Positions 51,701-61,407 of a stretch of DNA of 64,000 nucleotides are shown in pieces (the first letter of the stretch is position 1; every line of letters starts with the position of its first letter). Source of the stretch: UBA6164 sp964344155. Its GTDB lineage: Bacteria; Patescibacteriota; Gracilibacteria; BD1-5; UBA6164. The stretch lies in NCBI GenBank assembly GCA_964344155.1, contig CAYFMG010000005.1, forward strand, positions 1 to 64,000, given 5' to 3'. The translations under genes and the position numbers were made by a program. The notes under the pieces were generated by a model. It saw only the letters and a program-made list of their open reading frames with translations, made no database searches and had not been told where the DNA came from.

Positions 51701-52956
51701 AAATCCATAACAGCTTGTAGGTCATCTTCATCGAAAAGTTTTTCTTTGATTCTATCAATTACTGATTTGATATCACTTTCATTTTTAACTTTGTAATAAT
51801 CTAGGTACTCTTGAATTTCAAATAATACTTGATTTTGATCATAACTAGTTCATAGAGTTTTTTCTAGATATTTTTTAGAACTATTGCTTAGTCTATTTTG
51901 GGAAGAAGTTAATAGATTTTGTATTTTTAGAGCTTCTTTTAATCTAAATCATAGTTTTTTGTTTTTTGCTAGGTTTTCTATTATCTCTGATTCTTGTATT
52001 TTTAAACTATCTAAAAGCATTTCTATAGCTATACTTTTTGTAGCTGGAGTCATATATATAGCTCATTTATATCACATTTTTGCAAGTAGAGGTAGTCTTC
52101 ATATGTGATCTATATGTCAGTGTGTTATAATTACTCAGTCTATATTTTTTAAAAAATCTATGTTTTCTTTATTAAATAAATCTGAAGCTTCTCATCATTG
52201 AAAAAGTCAAAGATCTATCAAAAATCTTTTTCATCCAATTTGAAGAATAGTAGCTGATCAAGTCAAACTAATTACTTCTTTGTCTCATATTGTTTGAGGT
52301 ACTGCTCAATGTAGGCTAACACTTGTATTCATATTTTATCTAAATGATTGATAAAGTTTATTTTCAAGAAAAAAAGTTATAAAATAACTTATCATTAGGT
52401 TTCTAAATTCTTTTAGTCATTCTTCATTTGAAAAATCTATTAAAGATAGGTCTTCTTTAGGTATATATTCTGAAATATAGAAGTCTATATCAGAGCTAAG
52501 TTCACTAAATCTTCTTCTTGCTTCTACTATTTCCTCTGACTTAAGTATTTTATATACTATATTTTTATTCTTATTCACTATGTTTATTAGATTTCAATTT
52601 TCTCTTAGCTGTTTTCTTGTATCTGATGATAGTGTTAACGTAGAACTTGCAGCCATAACTGTTTTATGTTCAAAATGTATATTTTGCCCTAAATAAGCTT
52701 CTATTCTTAGGTATGTGTCAGCTCAAACTATTTCTAATAATTTTTCAGGTTTTCTGTATACTATATCATTTACCTTGATTCATTTTTTCCATAATTCTAG
52801 ATCTTCTACTATATGTTCAGCCATTTCATGGTTTATTTTTCCTAGTATATCATATCTGAAGTTTACAAAATCATCATACTCTCAGTGTCTAGCTAGTCTT
52901 TCTGCCAATATTCCATTTTGACAGCTTGATTCTCAAGTTATAATTATATTCTGCAT
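48772..52956 (-). CDS. Giant metallo-beta-lactamase/beta-CASP nuclease-like protein (1394 residues)
   Basis: Residues 1-210 are an unrecognised domain (MQNIIITGESSCQNG...). A metallo-beta-lactamase domain follows: VISLTGSATIL near residue 225, HxHxDH motif (THGHIDHIG) near 276, then an unusual insertion of roughly 300 residues with coiled coils before FDAAHIVGSASV (about 615). The beta-CASP part has the TGDLGR, IESTYGGKNH, SSGMMDGG and SSHIGHDE motifs. The core matches CPSF73-like RNA-processing nucleases, which are normally 450-650 residues. The last 500 residues are a charged helical extension. A promoter with 16 bp spacing precedes the start. It probably cuts RNA; the insert and tail suggest a large complex. 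Confidence 0.88.
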
Positions 52957-52994
52957 CTATTTATCTAAGCAATTATTTTTTAATATTATTTTAA

Positions 52995-53022
52995 TATATA
53001 CTGCAAAAACTGTAAAAGTCAA
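52995..53022 (-). promoter_or_regulatory. Promoter of the beta-CASP gene, TTGACT-N16-TATATA
   Basis: Minus-strand TTGACTTTT, 16 bp, TATATA. Its -35 box lies only 8 bp from the -35 box of the plus-strand promoter at 53031, giving a tight back-to-back pair. Confidence 0.7.
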
Positions 53023-53030
53023 ATTTATAT

Positions 53031-53058
53031 TTGACTTTTATTTTTTTGTCTGTATACT
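53031..53058 (+). promoter_or_regulatory. Promoter of the small gene, TTGACT-N16-TATACT
   Basis: TTGACTTTTA, 16 bp, TATACT, 35 bp before ATG 53094. Confidence 0.75.
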
Positions 53059-53093
53059 ATTTTAGTTAAAAATAACTATTAATTGCAATTATT

Positions 53094-53324
53094 ATGGTAG
53101 GTACATCAACAACTACTAATATCAGTAGAAAAGAATGAGCTGAATTAAATATTATTTGATCATATATAAATACTATTTCAGGGGTTACAGAAGTAAGTAC
53201 TGCATCTGAAATGTGTGAAAATTTTACACAGTATATAAATGATTTATTAGAAAAATGATGAAGTGAAGAATATATAGCTTTATTAAAAGAGAAAAAACAA
53301 GAATTGATGGAAAAGTGTAAATAA
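53094..53324 (+). CDS. Small protein
   Basis: A 76-residue protein (MVGTSTTTNISRKEGAELN..., then SAYIN-like segments) that is helical in the second half (EEYIALLKEKKQELMEK) with two Cys residues. Native, with four TGA-Gly codons. It has its own promoter and a hairpin terminator (AAACCTTTAAGTTT / AAACTTAAAGGTTT, 53327-53354). No family is recognised. Confidence 0.55.
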
Positions 53325-53352
53325 AAACCTTTAAGTTTAAACTTAAAGGTTT

Positions 53353-53976
53353 TTATTTTTTTACCATATGTAGATTATTAAAAGAGTATATATTACTTAA
53401 CTCTTCTATGCTTGTGACTACAATATCATGATGGTTTCATATTTTTGATAAAGCTAGTCATTGTCAAAGGAGTATAAAAAAATGTAGATTTTTCATTAAA
53501 TCATTTTCTACTCTATCATAGCTTAATACAACAGTTCAAGCTTGCATTTTATATAGATCTTCTTTTTCTAAATTTTTTTCATCCCTAAATATTTTATCTT
53601 TTCAAGTAATATACTTAACAAAACTGTAACAATCAAATCAATCTTTATCACATAGTATTTGATTTCTATTTTTTAAATATTCTGAGATTTTATTTTTCAT
53701 TTCATCTGGTAATTGTAAGGTTGTTGCTATATTATCTGAATTTATAAATATTAATTCTATTTGATTTGTATTACTTAGATTTTTAAATCTTACTGGATTT
53801 TTTCACTTTAGATTATAATATGATTGTCTTTTTGAAAACTTTTGGTATTTTGGAATTGAGGTCCTAGAAAGAAGTATGTTATAAATATTTAGACATACTT
53901 CTTCAGATTCTTTTATTCATATTATATCATTTTCAGTTACACATAATAGTGTTTTATTATTGTTTGTTTTGTTCAT
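53353..53976 (-). CDS. NlpC/P60- or papain-like protein (tentative)
   Basis: A 207-residue soluble protein. The middle contains CDKDGFDCYSFVKYITG, which resembles the NlpC/P60 nucleophile motif (D-C-[SY]-x-[FL]-V), followed about 45 residues later by AGTVVLSY and later GNHHDIVVTSIEEL, where the paired His could serve as base. These features suggest a cysteine peptidase or related transferase, but the fold is not certain. Its ATG overlaps the end of the upstream gene by 20 bases, so both belong to one operon. Confidence 0.5.
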
Positions 53977-55021
53977 TGACTACTTCATTAAAAGCGCTTA
54001 TAAGATTATCATTTATTTCAAAATTTGCTATATTTTCTCCCGTTTCTCTTATTAATTTATCTTCTGGATTTTCTAGTGTTACATGTAAATCACTTATTGA
54101 TATTAATTTTTCTCTAGGAATATTATATAACTCTAGTAATGATCAATAGGCATCAACACATCTATTATAATACTCTCATCAAAGTATATGAGTAGTATTA
54201 TCTGTAATTTGGAATCATCTTTCTTCGATAGCTTCAAAAAAACATTTTTTTAGTCTATCATATCTCGTTATATCAACATATTTATTTACATCACTTACAT
54301 ACTCTGTTGCATTTCAAAAAAGCTCTTCGTGTATTTGATTCATTGGATGAGGCTCATATTTTTCAAATAATGCTCTAGTTATTCTATCGTATTCTCAGTC
54401 ATTCATTCATGAAAATATTACTCTGTTTTCTCATAGTTTTTGTAAAGCGTATTCTTCTAATTTTAATCTTCTTTTTGTGTTTTTTGTTTTTGGGTTTTTT
54501 ATATGATAGCTTGTTTCTTTTTTAAATGGATTTTTTCAATGAAATTCGTATATCATTTTTACAAGTACATTTTGGAAGTGGTCTCTATAAAATTCATGAA
54601 ATACTCTATCATGTTTTATGATATCTTCATGCATGTTTGGATTATTTTCATACTCAACAGATTCTTTTAGTTTTTGCCATATTCAGTTTAGTAAAATATG
54701 AAGATATTCAAAAATCTCTTTTGGATATCATTTTTCTTCCAATAGATATATACCTTTTTTATTTTCTTCAAATAGAGCCGGACACATACCCCATGCTTGA
54801 TAATAGCCTATAAAATTCGCTAATGTATCAGCTAGATAAGATATTTGAACATTTTCAAGCTCTTCTGGTGTGAATAGTGTTTCATCTACTATATTTAGTA
54901 TTATATTTGTCTTATCAGCTATTGAGTCTATAGCTACTTTTATTTTCTTTTCAAATTCTGGGTGATCTGCTTCATCAAATCATAGGTGGGTTAAATGAAG
55001 TATTCATTTTAAGTCTTGCAT
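53957..55021 (-). CDS. Hypothetical protein, no recognised family
   Basis: A 354-residue soluble helical protein (MQDLKGILHLTHLGFDEAD...). It contains several His and Asp pairs (HDRVFHEFYRDHF, HEELFGNATEY) that could bind metal, and its ends are acidic. TGA codons are read as Gly at many places. It starts 11 bp after the stop of the interrupted gene at 55032 and overlaps the NlpC-like gene downstream. Confidence 0.6.
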
Positions 55022-55031
55022 TTTTGAGTAA

Positions 55032-56198
55032 TTATATTTTAAATTTTCCTTTCCATTTTTTAAAAATACGGTAATCAAGATAACTAGCTTCATAATCAAA
55101 GCTTAAAGATTTGTTAGTTTCTACCTTTATATTTGTTACTAGTCTTTTCCATTTTTTTGGTTGTTCTCTTAAAGATCTAATAAAAGTTGTATTTAATCAA
55201 TGTTCACATCTTATTAATTGAGTTATTAATTTTTCACTTCACTCTATCTCTAGTAGCTCAATAGCAAAATTATCAAAATAACATTCATCTAGTAGAGTTT
55301 CTTTGTATTCAAATGTTTTCTTTTTAAGTTTTCCTTCTTGCGTTAAGTAATATATTTCTTCTGTTTGTAAATCTAGTAGAGTTTTATTTTTAGATATTTC
55401 TATAGTAGCATATATTCTTCCTTGGAATAGTTTTATATTTGATATGTTTGGATATGGTTATAGTATTTCTCAGTTGTAATATACATATGCTTTTTTGTCA
55501 TCTATAATTGTGTAGTATAAGTTACCACTTATTTCAATACCTTCTCATACATAATCATGGCTTTCTCATATTTTTTTAAATGTAAACTTATCTAAAAAAC
55601 ACATTTTATTTCCAGATTGAACACACAAGTATTTATTTCATACTTTTTCAATTACCTTTATCGGAGGCGTTCTTTTTCAATTTTCAATAAAAGAACTAAA
55701 CATCATATAATTATCTCCATCTACATGAACATCAATGATTTTTGGGGTTACTCATCTTGATTCTAGAGATTCTTTTTTACTTTCCAAGGCTGTGCTTATT
55801 TTTTTTACAACCATTTCACTTATAAGTTTTTGTTTTATATCAAAAAATCATATATTATTTATTTCAAGATTATTAGTATCTTTAAATATTTCATAATAAT
55901 TTTTTGCTTTTTTAATAAATATTTCATTGTCTAGTATGGATGAAAAATCTAGTCTTTCTTTTTCACTTAAAAAACATGTATTCTTAAATAATATTTTATT
56001 TAAGATATTTAAGTAATATTGTGGATCTATTGAAGAATCCTTCATGTTAGATAATATTTGTTCAAACACACTAAAAAAACTAGAGCTATTTATTACCTCA
56101 GTTACATTTTTACATATTTTTGTATCTATTGGTATACTTTTATTAGTATTTTCTTTTTTTGTATTACCTGGATACTCTAGTATTTGAGCTGTTTTCAT
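55032..56198 (-). pseudogene. Beta-repeat-like (WG-type) protein interrupted by in-frame TAA
   Basis: A frame of 389 codons broken by TAA at 55458-55460. The first part starts MKTAQILEYPGNTKK and reaches VYYNGEIL; the second resumes PYPNISNIKLFQG with no ATG nearby. Both halves share the same frame and composition, so one base change explains the break. The end contains DLQTEEIYYLTQEGKLKKK, a match to DLDTKELFYINKRGKLTKQ in the 47528 gene, so this is its paralog. It may be a pseudogene, or the TAA may be an error or be read through. Confidence 0.6.
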
Positions 56199-56229
56199 TA
56201 TATTATATAAAAATTATTTTAACTAGCTA

Positions 56230-56257
56230 TTTATAGCTAAAAAACATAAAAAGTCAA
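56230..56257 (-). promoter_or_regulatory. Promoter, TTGACT-N16-TATAAA
   Basis: Minus-strand TTGACT, 16 bp, TATAAA before the gene at 56198; it should drive the four-gene run down to 53353. Confidence 0.75.
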
Positions 56258-56334
56258 GTATTTTCACTACTTTTTGTTTACTTTTCTGGAAAATCTATAT
56301 AATCCTTTTATATTTAAAAACAATAATAAAACAA

Positions 56335-57798
56335 ATGCAACAATCTTGAATTAAAAAATGAGATATACTTGAAAATATATTAATAGAAAAACTGGTTTTC
56401 TGAGGTAAGTGATTTGCTAGACTTAAGCACTCTAATCCAGACTTGGATGGCAGGGTTATTTTTGTGACTTGATGAGCTGTGCCATGAACTGTGGCTAACT
56501 TGAGAGTTTTAAAGAAAAAAAAGGCATTTTTAGAAACACAAATAGTAGATATAATCAAGAAATCAGATATAGAAAAAACTCATCCTACAAACAAATATGG
56601 TATGTCAGGTTGATGGAAATGGATAAATATACCTTATAATGAGCAGTTAAAAATCAAACAAGAGCAGGTTATTGAAGCTTTTAATATATTAACTCAAAAA
56701 CAAAAAGAGATAAACTTTTTGGATATAGAGTGATCACCTATTGTTGATTGATATAGAAACAAGGTTGAGTTTTCATACTGAAAATATATTTCTCATAGAT
56801 TTGGTATAGAGAAACATTTTAATCTATGATTTCATAAACAATGAGAGTTTTCAAAAGTAGAGGATTTTGATGGAGCTCCTCTGATTGATGAAACTCAAAA
56901 TGAAATATATAGAGAGATTAAAAAGTTTAGTAAAACTTTAGGTTTGCCTGTGTATGATGGAATGAGACAAGAGTGATTTTTTAGACATATACTTATAAGA
57001 AAAACTTATTTTACAAATCAAATGATGATTCTTTTGTCATTTAATCCAGAGTATTTTGATAAAAATACAAAGTTGGATAAAACTGAAAAACTATGATTAA
57101 TAAGAGATTTCTTATTATCTTTAGCTACAAAGTATCCTATTATAAAGTCTATTTATTTTTCTCACAACCCAAACAAGGCTGATGTATGTATTGGTGATTT
57201 AGAGCTTATATATTGAGAGAAAACTATACAGGAAAAACTGCTTGATTTGAGTTTTAATATATCTCCTACTTCATTTTTTCAGACAAATTCTGTTTGAGCA
57301 GAAAAACTATACTCTATGGTTTTAGATTTTGCTAAAAAAGATAATCTGGCTAATCAGACTGTTCTTGATCTGTATGGTTGAACAGGAACTATAGGTATGA
57401 TTTTTGCTAAGCATTGAGCTAAGGATGTTACTTCTGTAGAGCTTGTAACTTCAGCAAGTAAAGATGGTGAAAAAAATGCAGAATTAAACAAACTAGATAA
57501 TATTTCTTTTGTTAATTCCAAGGTAGAGGATTTTTTGGGTGATTATTTAGATGCTTGAAAAACTGCTGATTTGCTTGTGATTGATCCACCTAGAGCTTGA
57601 ATGCATCCGGATGCTTTACCTAATATTTTGAAGTTTGATACAAATCAAATAGTTTATGTTAGTTGTAATCCGGCTACTTTGGCTCGTGATTTATGATATA
57701 TACTTGATAATAGTGATTATAAAATAGAAAAAGTTCAGGCTATGGATATGTTCCCTCATACTCATCATATAGAAACTATAGTTAGTTTAGTTAAATAA
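56335..57798 (+). CDS. 23S rRNA/tRNA (uracil-5-)-methyltransferase, RlmD/TrmA family
   Basis: The 487-residue protein is a class I methyltransferase that makes 5-methyluridine in RNA. An N-terminal TRAM-like part is followed by DGYRNKVEFSYG, the GFFRHILIRKT and PTSFFQTN motifs, the AdoMet-binding LDLYGGTGTIGM, VIDPPRAGM, and the catalytic YVSCNPATLARDL (nucleophile Cys). The closing HHIETIVSLVK holds the base Glu. A C-x-x-C cluster is not seen. The motif glycines include TGA codons. Gene is 10 bp from the next one. Confidence 0.92.
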
Positions 57799-57807
57799 TA
57801 CTTAATC

Positions 57808-58524
57808 ATGCCTTATTCTATAATACACCTAGAATCATCTGTAAAGTTTTTGGAATGAAAAGATCTAGATAAACAGGATTATCTAGATTTTATAGTGTGA
57901 GGATTATTGGTAGATAGCTCTTATGATTTAAATAGAAAATGAGTTGAATTTATTACTAGAGATCATACACATTATCATGTATGACAAGATTGGTTTACTG
58001 CTAATTTTACTGATACTTACTTTGAAAAGGAATTTAAAAATGATTTAAAAAATAGTTTAAAACAGGGATATTATTTTCATTTACTTATAGATAAATTTTA
58101 TAGGGATTTTGAATGAAAAGAAATATTATTAAATATTGATATAAATACTGATTCTGATATTGAATATTTATATGAAGTTTATAGGAAAATAAATGCAAAA
58201 CAGGATTTATTTGATTTTATAGATTATTATTGAAAAGATATAATTAATGATCTGTATAATTATGAAGTTGATACTTCTAAACTACCTTCTTGTTTTTCTT
58301 GAATTGATGCTTCTATAATAAAAACTACATTGATTGATATTCTTGATTATATGACTTTTAAAAAGAGTTTTATGAAATTTGATTTAGAAAAAAATTATTA
58401 TGAAATTTTTGAATGAGAAATAAAATTAAAAGATAATATATTAGAAAAATATAACAACTACTTTTCTAGAGAGGATTATATAAAAATGAAAGAAAAAGCT
58501 TTTAAAATAGATATAGAGTTATAA
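57808..58524 (+). CDS. Hypothetical protein, possible metal-dependent hydrolase
   Basis: A 238-residue soluble protein. The first 110 residues hold a His/Asp-rich pattern (SIIHLESS, GGLLVDSS, TRDHTHYHVGQDW and YFHLLIDKFYRDF) that resembles zinc-dependent phospholipase C or related HD-like folds, where His and Asp bind metal. The remainder is helical and charged. The assignment is tentative. Its ATG lies 9 bp after the methyltransferase stop, so they share a transcript that ends at the 58524 hairpin. Confidence 0.5.
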
Positions 58525-58560
58525 AAAAGTTTGTAATACAGTGTATTACAAACTTTTTTT
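58525..58560. terminator. Bidirectional terminator
   Basis: AAAGTTTGTAATAC / GTATTACAAACTTT stem with T-runs; also contains the stop codon of the glycosyltransferase gene on the minus strand. Confidence 0.85.
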
Positions 58561-59658
58561 AATGAAATTAAGTAAGTTTTCTTTGAATATAGTTTTGTTA
58601 AACCCTTCACTATGTTTTCTTATATCTTTGTAGTCAAAACTAGTTTTTTCAAATTGTTCTATAGCTTTGTTTAGACTCTCTACACTTTGTTCTTCAAAAA
58701 ATACTCATGTTTTTTGGGGAATAACAGTTTCTAGAACTCATCATTTTTTGTATGCTATTACTGGTGTTCAGCAAGTCATTGCTTCAATTGGTACTAGTCA
58801 GAAATCTTCTTCTGGTGGAAATAAAAATGCTTTAGCTTGAGAAAAAAGCTTTTTTGTTTCTTCTCTTGAGATATTTAGTTTCCATTTGATATTTGATTTT
58901 GATTTCTTTTTGAGTTCTTTGTATAATTTGTTATCAGTATTTGTTACAAGAATTAATTCTTTTCAGTTTTTGTTAAAACTATCAACTATTAAATCAAATT
59001 TTTTGTATGGGATGCATCTTCAAACATATAGATAAAAATCTTGTTTTTTTTCATTGAATTTAAAACTATTTATATCTAAACAAGGATATATTACTTCTGA
59101 TTCCCTATTATAGTATTTTTTGATTCTATTTGCTGTATTTTTTGAATTTGCTATAAAATAATCAGGTCTAGCAGCTGCACAAAAGTCCCATTTTCTTAGT
59201 TTGTTAACTATTTTTGGCATAAGCCATTTTCATATAGGATTAAGTATTCAAAACTCCATATAGTTTAGGTACTCATGATAATGTGACCAAAAATATCTTG
59301 TAGGAGTATGACAATAACATATATGTAGGGTTTCAGGTTTTGTGATTACTCATTTGCTTTCAGCACTTGAGCTAGATATAACTATATCATATCCACTTAA
59401 GTCAAAGCTTTCAAAAGCATAAGGTCTAAGGGTTAATGCTAGTTTATGAGATTTGTTTAATAAAGGTATATTTTGAATAAAGCTAGTAGTAATTTTTTTT
59501 CATTTAAAGATAGGATTACCATCTTGAAAAAATACTGATGTATATATATCAGCATAAGGAAAAATCTCAAGTAATTGTTTCAAAACAAGCTCAGCTCATC
59601 ACCAATCCTTTATCCAATCACAGACTATTGCAATTTTTTTTCAATCTAAACTTTGCAT
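58546..59658 (-). CDS. GT4-type glycosyltransferase
   Basis: The 370-residue protein has a GT-B fold. N-terminal features: IAIVCDWIKDGGAELVLKQLL and the ICYCHTPTRY segment. The C-terminal nucleotide-sugar region carries YVGRCIPYKKFDLIVDSF, LFPPEEDFGLVPIEAMTCGTPVIAYKKGG, the classic E-x7-E motif of family GT4 enzymes. It should transfer a sugar, often mannose or GlcNAc, to a lipid-linked polymer. The DUF559 element lies directly upstream. TGA glycines occur in the motif. Confidence 0.9.
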
Positions 59659-59684
59659 TTTTAATTATTTTTATAATTGTATTT

Positions 59685-60170
59685 TCATAACTCACCCTTG
59701 AATTCCCTCTCTTATTTAAGAGAGGGAGGCTGCAATTTTTCTAATTACTTTTTCTAATTCATTATATATTTCTTCATTTTTAAATCTAATTATTTTATAT
59801 CAATTAGCAAGTAAAAGTTCTTCTTTAGCTTTGTCTAACAAATAAATTTCTTTTAGATTATGTATATTTCAGTCTAGTTCTATTACTACTTTTTCTTCTT
59901 TGCATACAAAATCAGGAATAATATATCTATCAAATCAATTGTTTTCTGTAAAAACATATGTAGGATATTGTCTTAAAAACTTTTTTCATTTTAATTTTCT
60001 ATTTCTTAACTCTTCCCATAAGATTTTCTCTGTTTTTGTAGACTTTTGTCTTAATACTCTAGAGGTTTCTTTTATTATATCTGGGATTTTCCTTGTAGTC
60101 ATTATTTTAAAGTAAATATTATATTGTTTCCCCTCTCTTAAGTAAGAGAGGGGTTAGGGGTGAGTTATGA
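59685..60170. mobile_element. DUF559 element bounded by inverted repeats
   Basis: A 486 bp unit with ends TCATAACTCA and TGAGTTATGA. The left arm (59685-59733) and right arm (60130-60170) carry the palindromes seen in the 102 bp copies at 22127 and 61064, and the DUF559 gene lies between them. The last five codons of the gene fall in the left arm. The arrangement looks like a full element with two internally deleted derivatives. Confidence 0.7.
59716..60102 (-). CDS. DUF559 family protein (Vsr-like endonuclease fold)
   Basis: The 128-residue protein matches DUF559: an N-terminal LRQKSTKTEKILWEELRNRKL, then FLRQYPTYVF, the RYIIPDFVCKEEKVVIELDG motif with the acidic residues and a final GYKIIRFKNEEI block. 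The fold is PD-(D/E)XK-like as in very-short-patch endonucleases. The gene ends AASLS within the repeat arm. In other genomes DUF559 genes also lie between such inverted repeats, pointing to a role in the element's spread or maintenance. Confidence 0.88.
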
Positions 60171-60238
60171 AAAATTAAAACTTTGCATTTTAGAAATTAT
60201 CTTATAATATAGGCTTATATTACATCTCACTTTAAAAT

Positions 60239-61057
60239 ATGCAAATCTTTTGAATAAAATTGGATAAGCTAAAGTATGAATCATTTTTAGAAAAAATACT
60301 AGAACTAAAAAAACAAACTATAGTTTTTACTCCAAATCCTGAAATACTTTTAAAAACAAAAACGGATAAAGGTTTTGAAAAGTTAATAAAAAAAGCAAGT
60401 TTTTTAACTCCTGATGGTATCTGATTATATATAGCTTTCCAAATATATGATAACAATTTTTGAGTGTTTATAAATACTTTACTAGTTCCCTATTATTTTT
60501 TTAATTTATTTTTCAGAAGAAAACATTTGTATAAAAAATATGGTGATAGGATTTGTTGAAGTGATTTAACAAAAGATATAGTTTTAAGCTCAGAAAAAAG
60601 ATGAAGCAAAATTACTATTATTGACTTATTCAACCCTGCTGATTTAAACAAGGTAGAATCTCAAAAGAAGTTTCCTTTCTTGTTACAACAAAGATTCCCA
60701 AAGCTAAATTTTGAATATTTTATATATGAGCCTTCAAAAAAACAAGAGATAATAAACGATATTCTAAACTCTGATTCACAAATACTTTTCTCTACTTTAT
60801 GAATGAAGCATCAAGAAGAATCTATAGTAGAGATAATGGACAGGTGCAGTAATATAAAGCTATGACTAGGTATATGATCGAGTTTTGATTATTTTATCTG
60901 ATTTCAAAAAAGAGCACCAAAACTACTTAGATCTTTATGATTAGAATGGCTATATAGACTGTTTACATGACCAAGAAAAATAGATAGATTAAAAAGACTT
61001 TACAATGCTATTTTTGTGTTTATATGGGAGGTTTTGAAGAATAAAAACAAAAAATAA
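60239..61057 (+). CDS. WecG/TagA/CpsF-family glycosyltransferase
   Basis: A 272-residue membrane-associated glycosyltransferase. Family features: IVFTPNPEILLK, ASFLTPDGIGLYIAF, DRICGSDLTKDI, a long hydrophobic stretch (residues 75-95), LFSTLGMKHQEESI and the C-terminal LGIGSSFDYFIGFQKRAPKLLRSLGLEWLYRL, the strongest WecG/TagA signature. It transfers ManNAc(A)-type sugars onto a lipid carrier. Together with the epimerase at 12368 and the glycosyltransferase at 58546 it suggests a surface polymer pathway. Most signature glycines are TGA. Confidence 0.9.
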
Positions 61058-61063
61058 ATATTT

Positions 61064-61164
61064 TCATAACTCATCCTTGAATTCCTTCTCTTACTTAAGA
61101 GAAGGAGGCTGCTTTTTTTCTTTCCCCTCTATTAAGTAAGAGAGGGGTTAGGGGTGAGTTATGA
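61064..61164. repeat. Short inverted-repeat element, second gene-less copy
   Basis: 101 bp, nearly identical to 22127-22228, with the same TCATAACTCA ... TGAGTTATGA ends and TCTTACTTAAGAGA palindrome. It lies 7 bp past the WecG stop. Confidence 0.8.
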
Positions 61165-61187
61165 TTTACTAAAAACAAAAAATAAAT

Positions 61188-61215
61188 TTGACAAAATCAA
61201 ATTAAAGAGTATATC
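61188..61215 (+). promoter_or_regulatory. Promoter of the aromatic amino acid operon
   Basis: TTGACA, 16 bp, TATATC. The transcript would start just upstream of the leader peptide at 61249. Confidence 0.6.
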
Positions 61216-61248
61216 TAAAGCAATATTTAATTAAGTTTTTTACGAATA

Positions 61249-61326
61249 ATGAAAAGACTAATCCAAAATACATTTTTTTACTTTTTCTTTTTCTTTCAAA
61301 GTTTGAAGGATGTTTTTTGGTGTTAA
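61249..61326 (+). CDS. pheL: Phe-rich leader peptide
   Basis: A 25-residue ORF (MKRLIQNTFFYFFFFFQSLKDVFWC) with eight Phe, one Tyr and one Trp codon. Seven of the Phe codons sit almost in a row. It ends at TAA 18 codons after the Phe block begins. This is the design of the pheA and pheST leaders: the ribosome stalls on Phe codons when charged tRNA-Phe is scarce. It precedes an attenuator hairpin and the genes for DAHP synthase and prephenate dehydratase. Confidence 0.8.
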   Translation: MKRLIQNTFFYFFFFFQSLKDVFWC

Positions 61327-61382
61327 ATAACAAAATAATTTAAAACTAATAAAAATCCTTCAAGCAAATGAAGGATTTTTTT
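61302..61382 (+). promoter_or_regulatory. Transcription attenuator (antiterminator/terminator)
   Basis: Segment TTGAAGGAT (61303-61311), inside the leader ORF, is complementary to ATCCTTCAA (61355-61363). The latter is the 5' arm of the terminator AATCCTTCA / TGAAGGATT (61354-61362 and 61369-61377) followed by a T-run. The two pairings are mutually exclusive, and CTTTCAAA upstream can pair with the first segment. These are the four segments of a classical attenuator. Confidence 0.85.
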
Positions 61383-61407
61383 AATTTAACTTTTAATAAT
61401 AATTATT

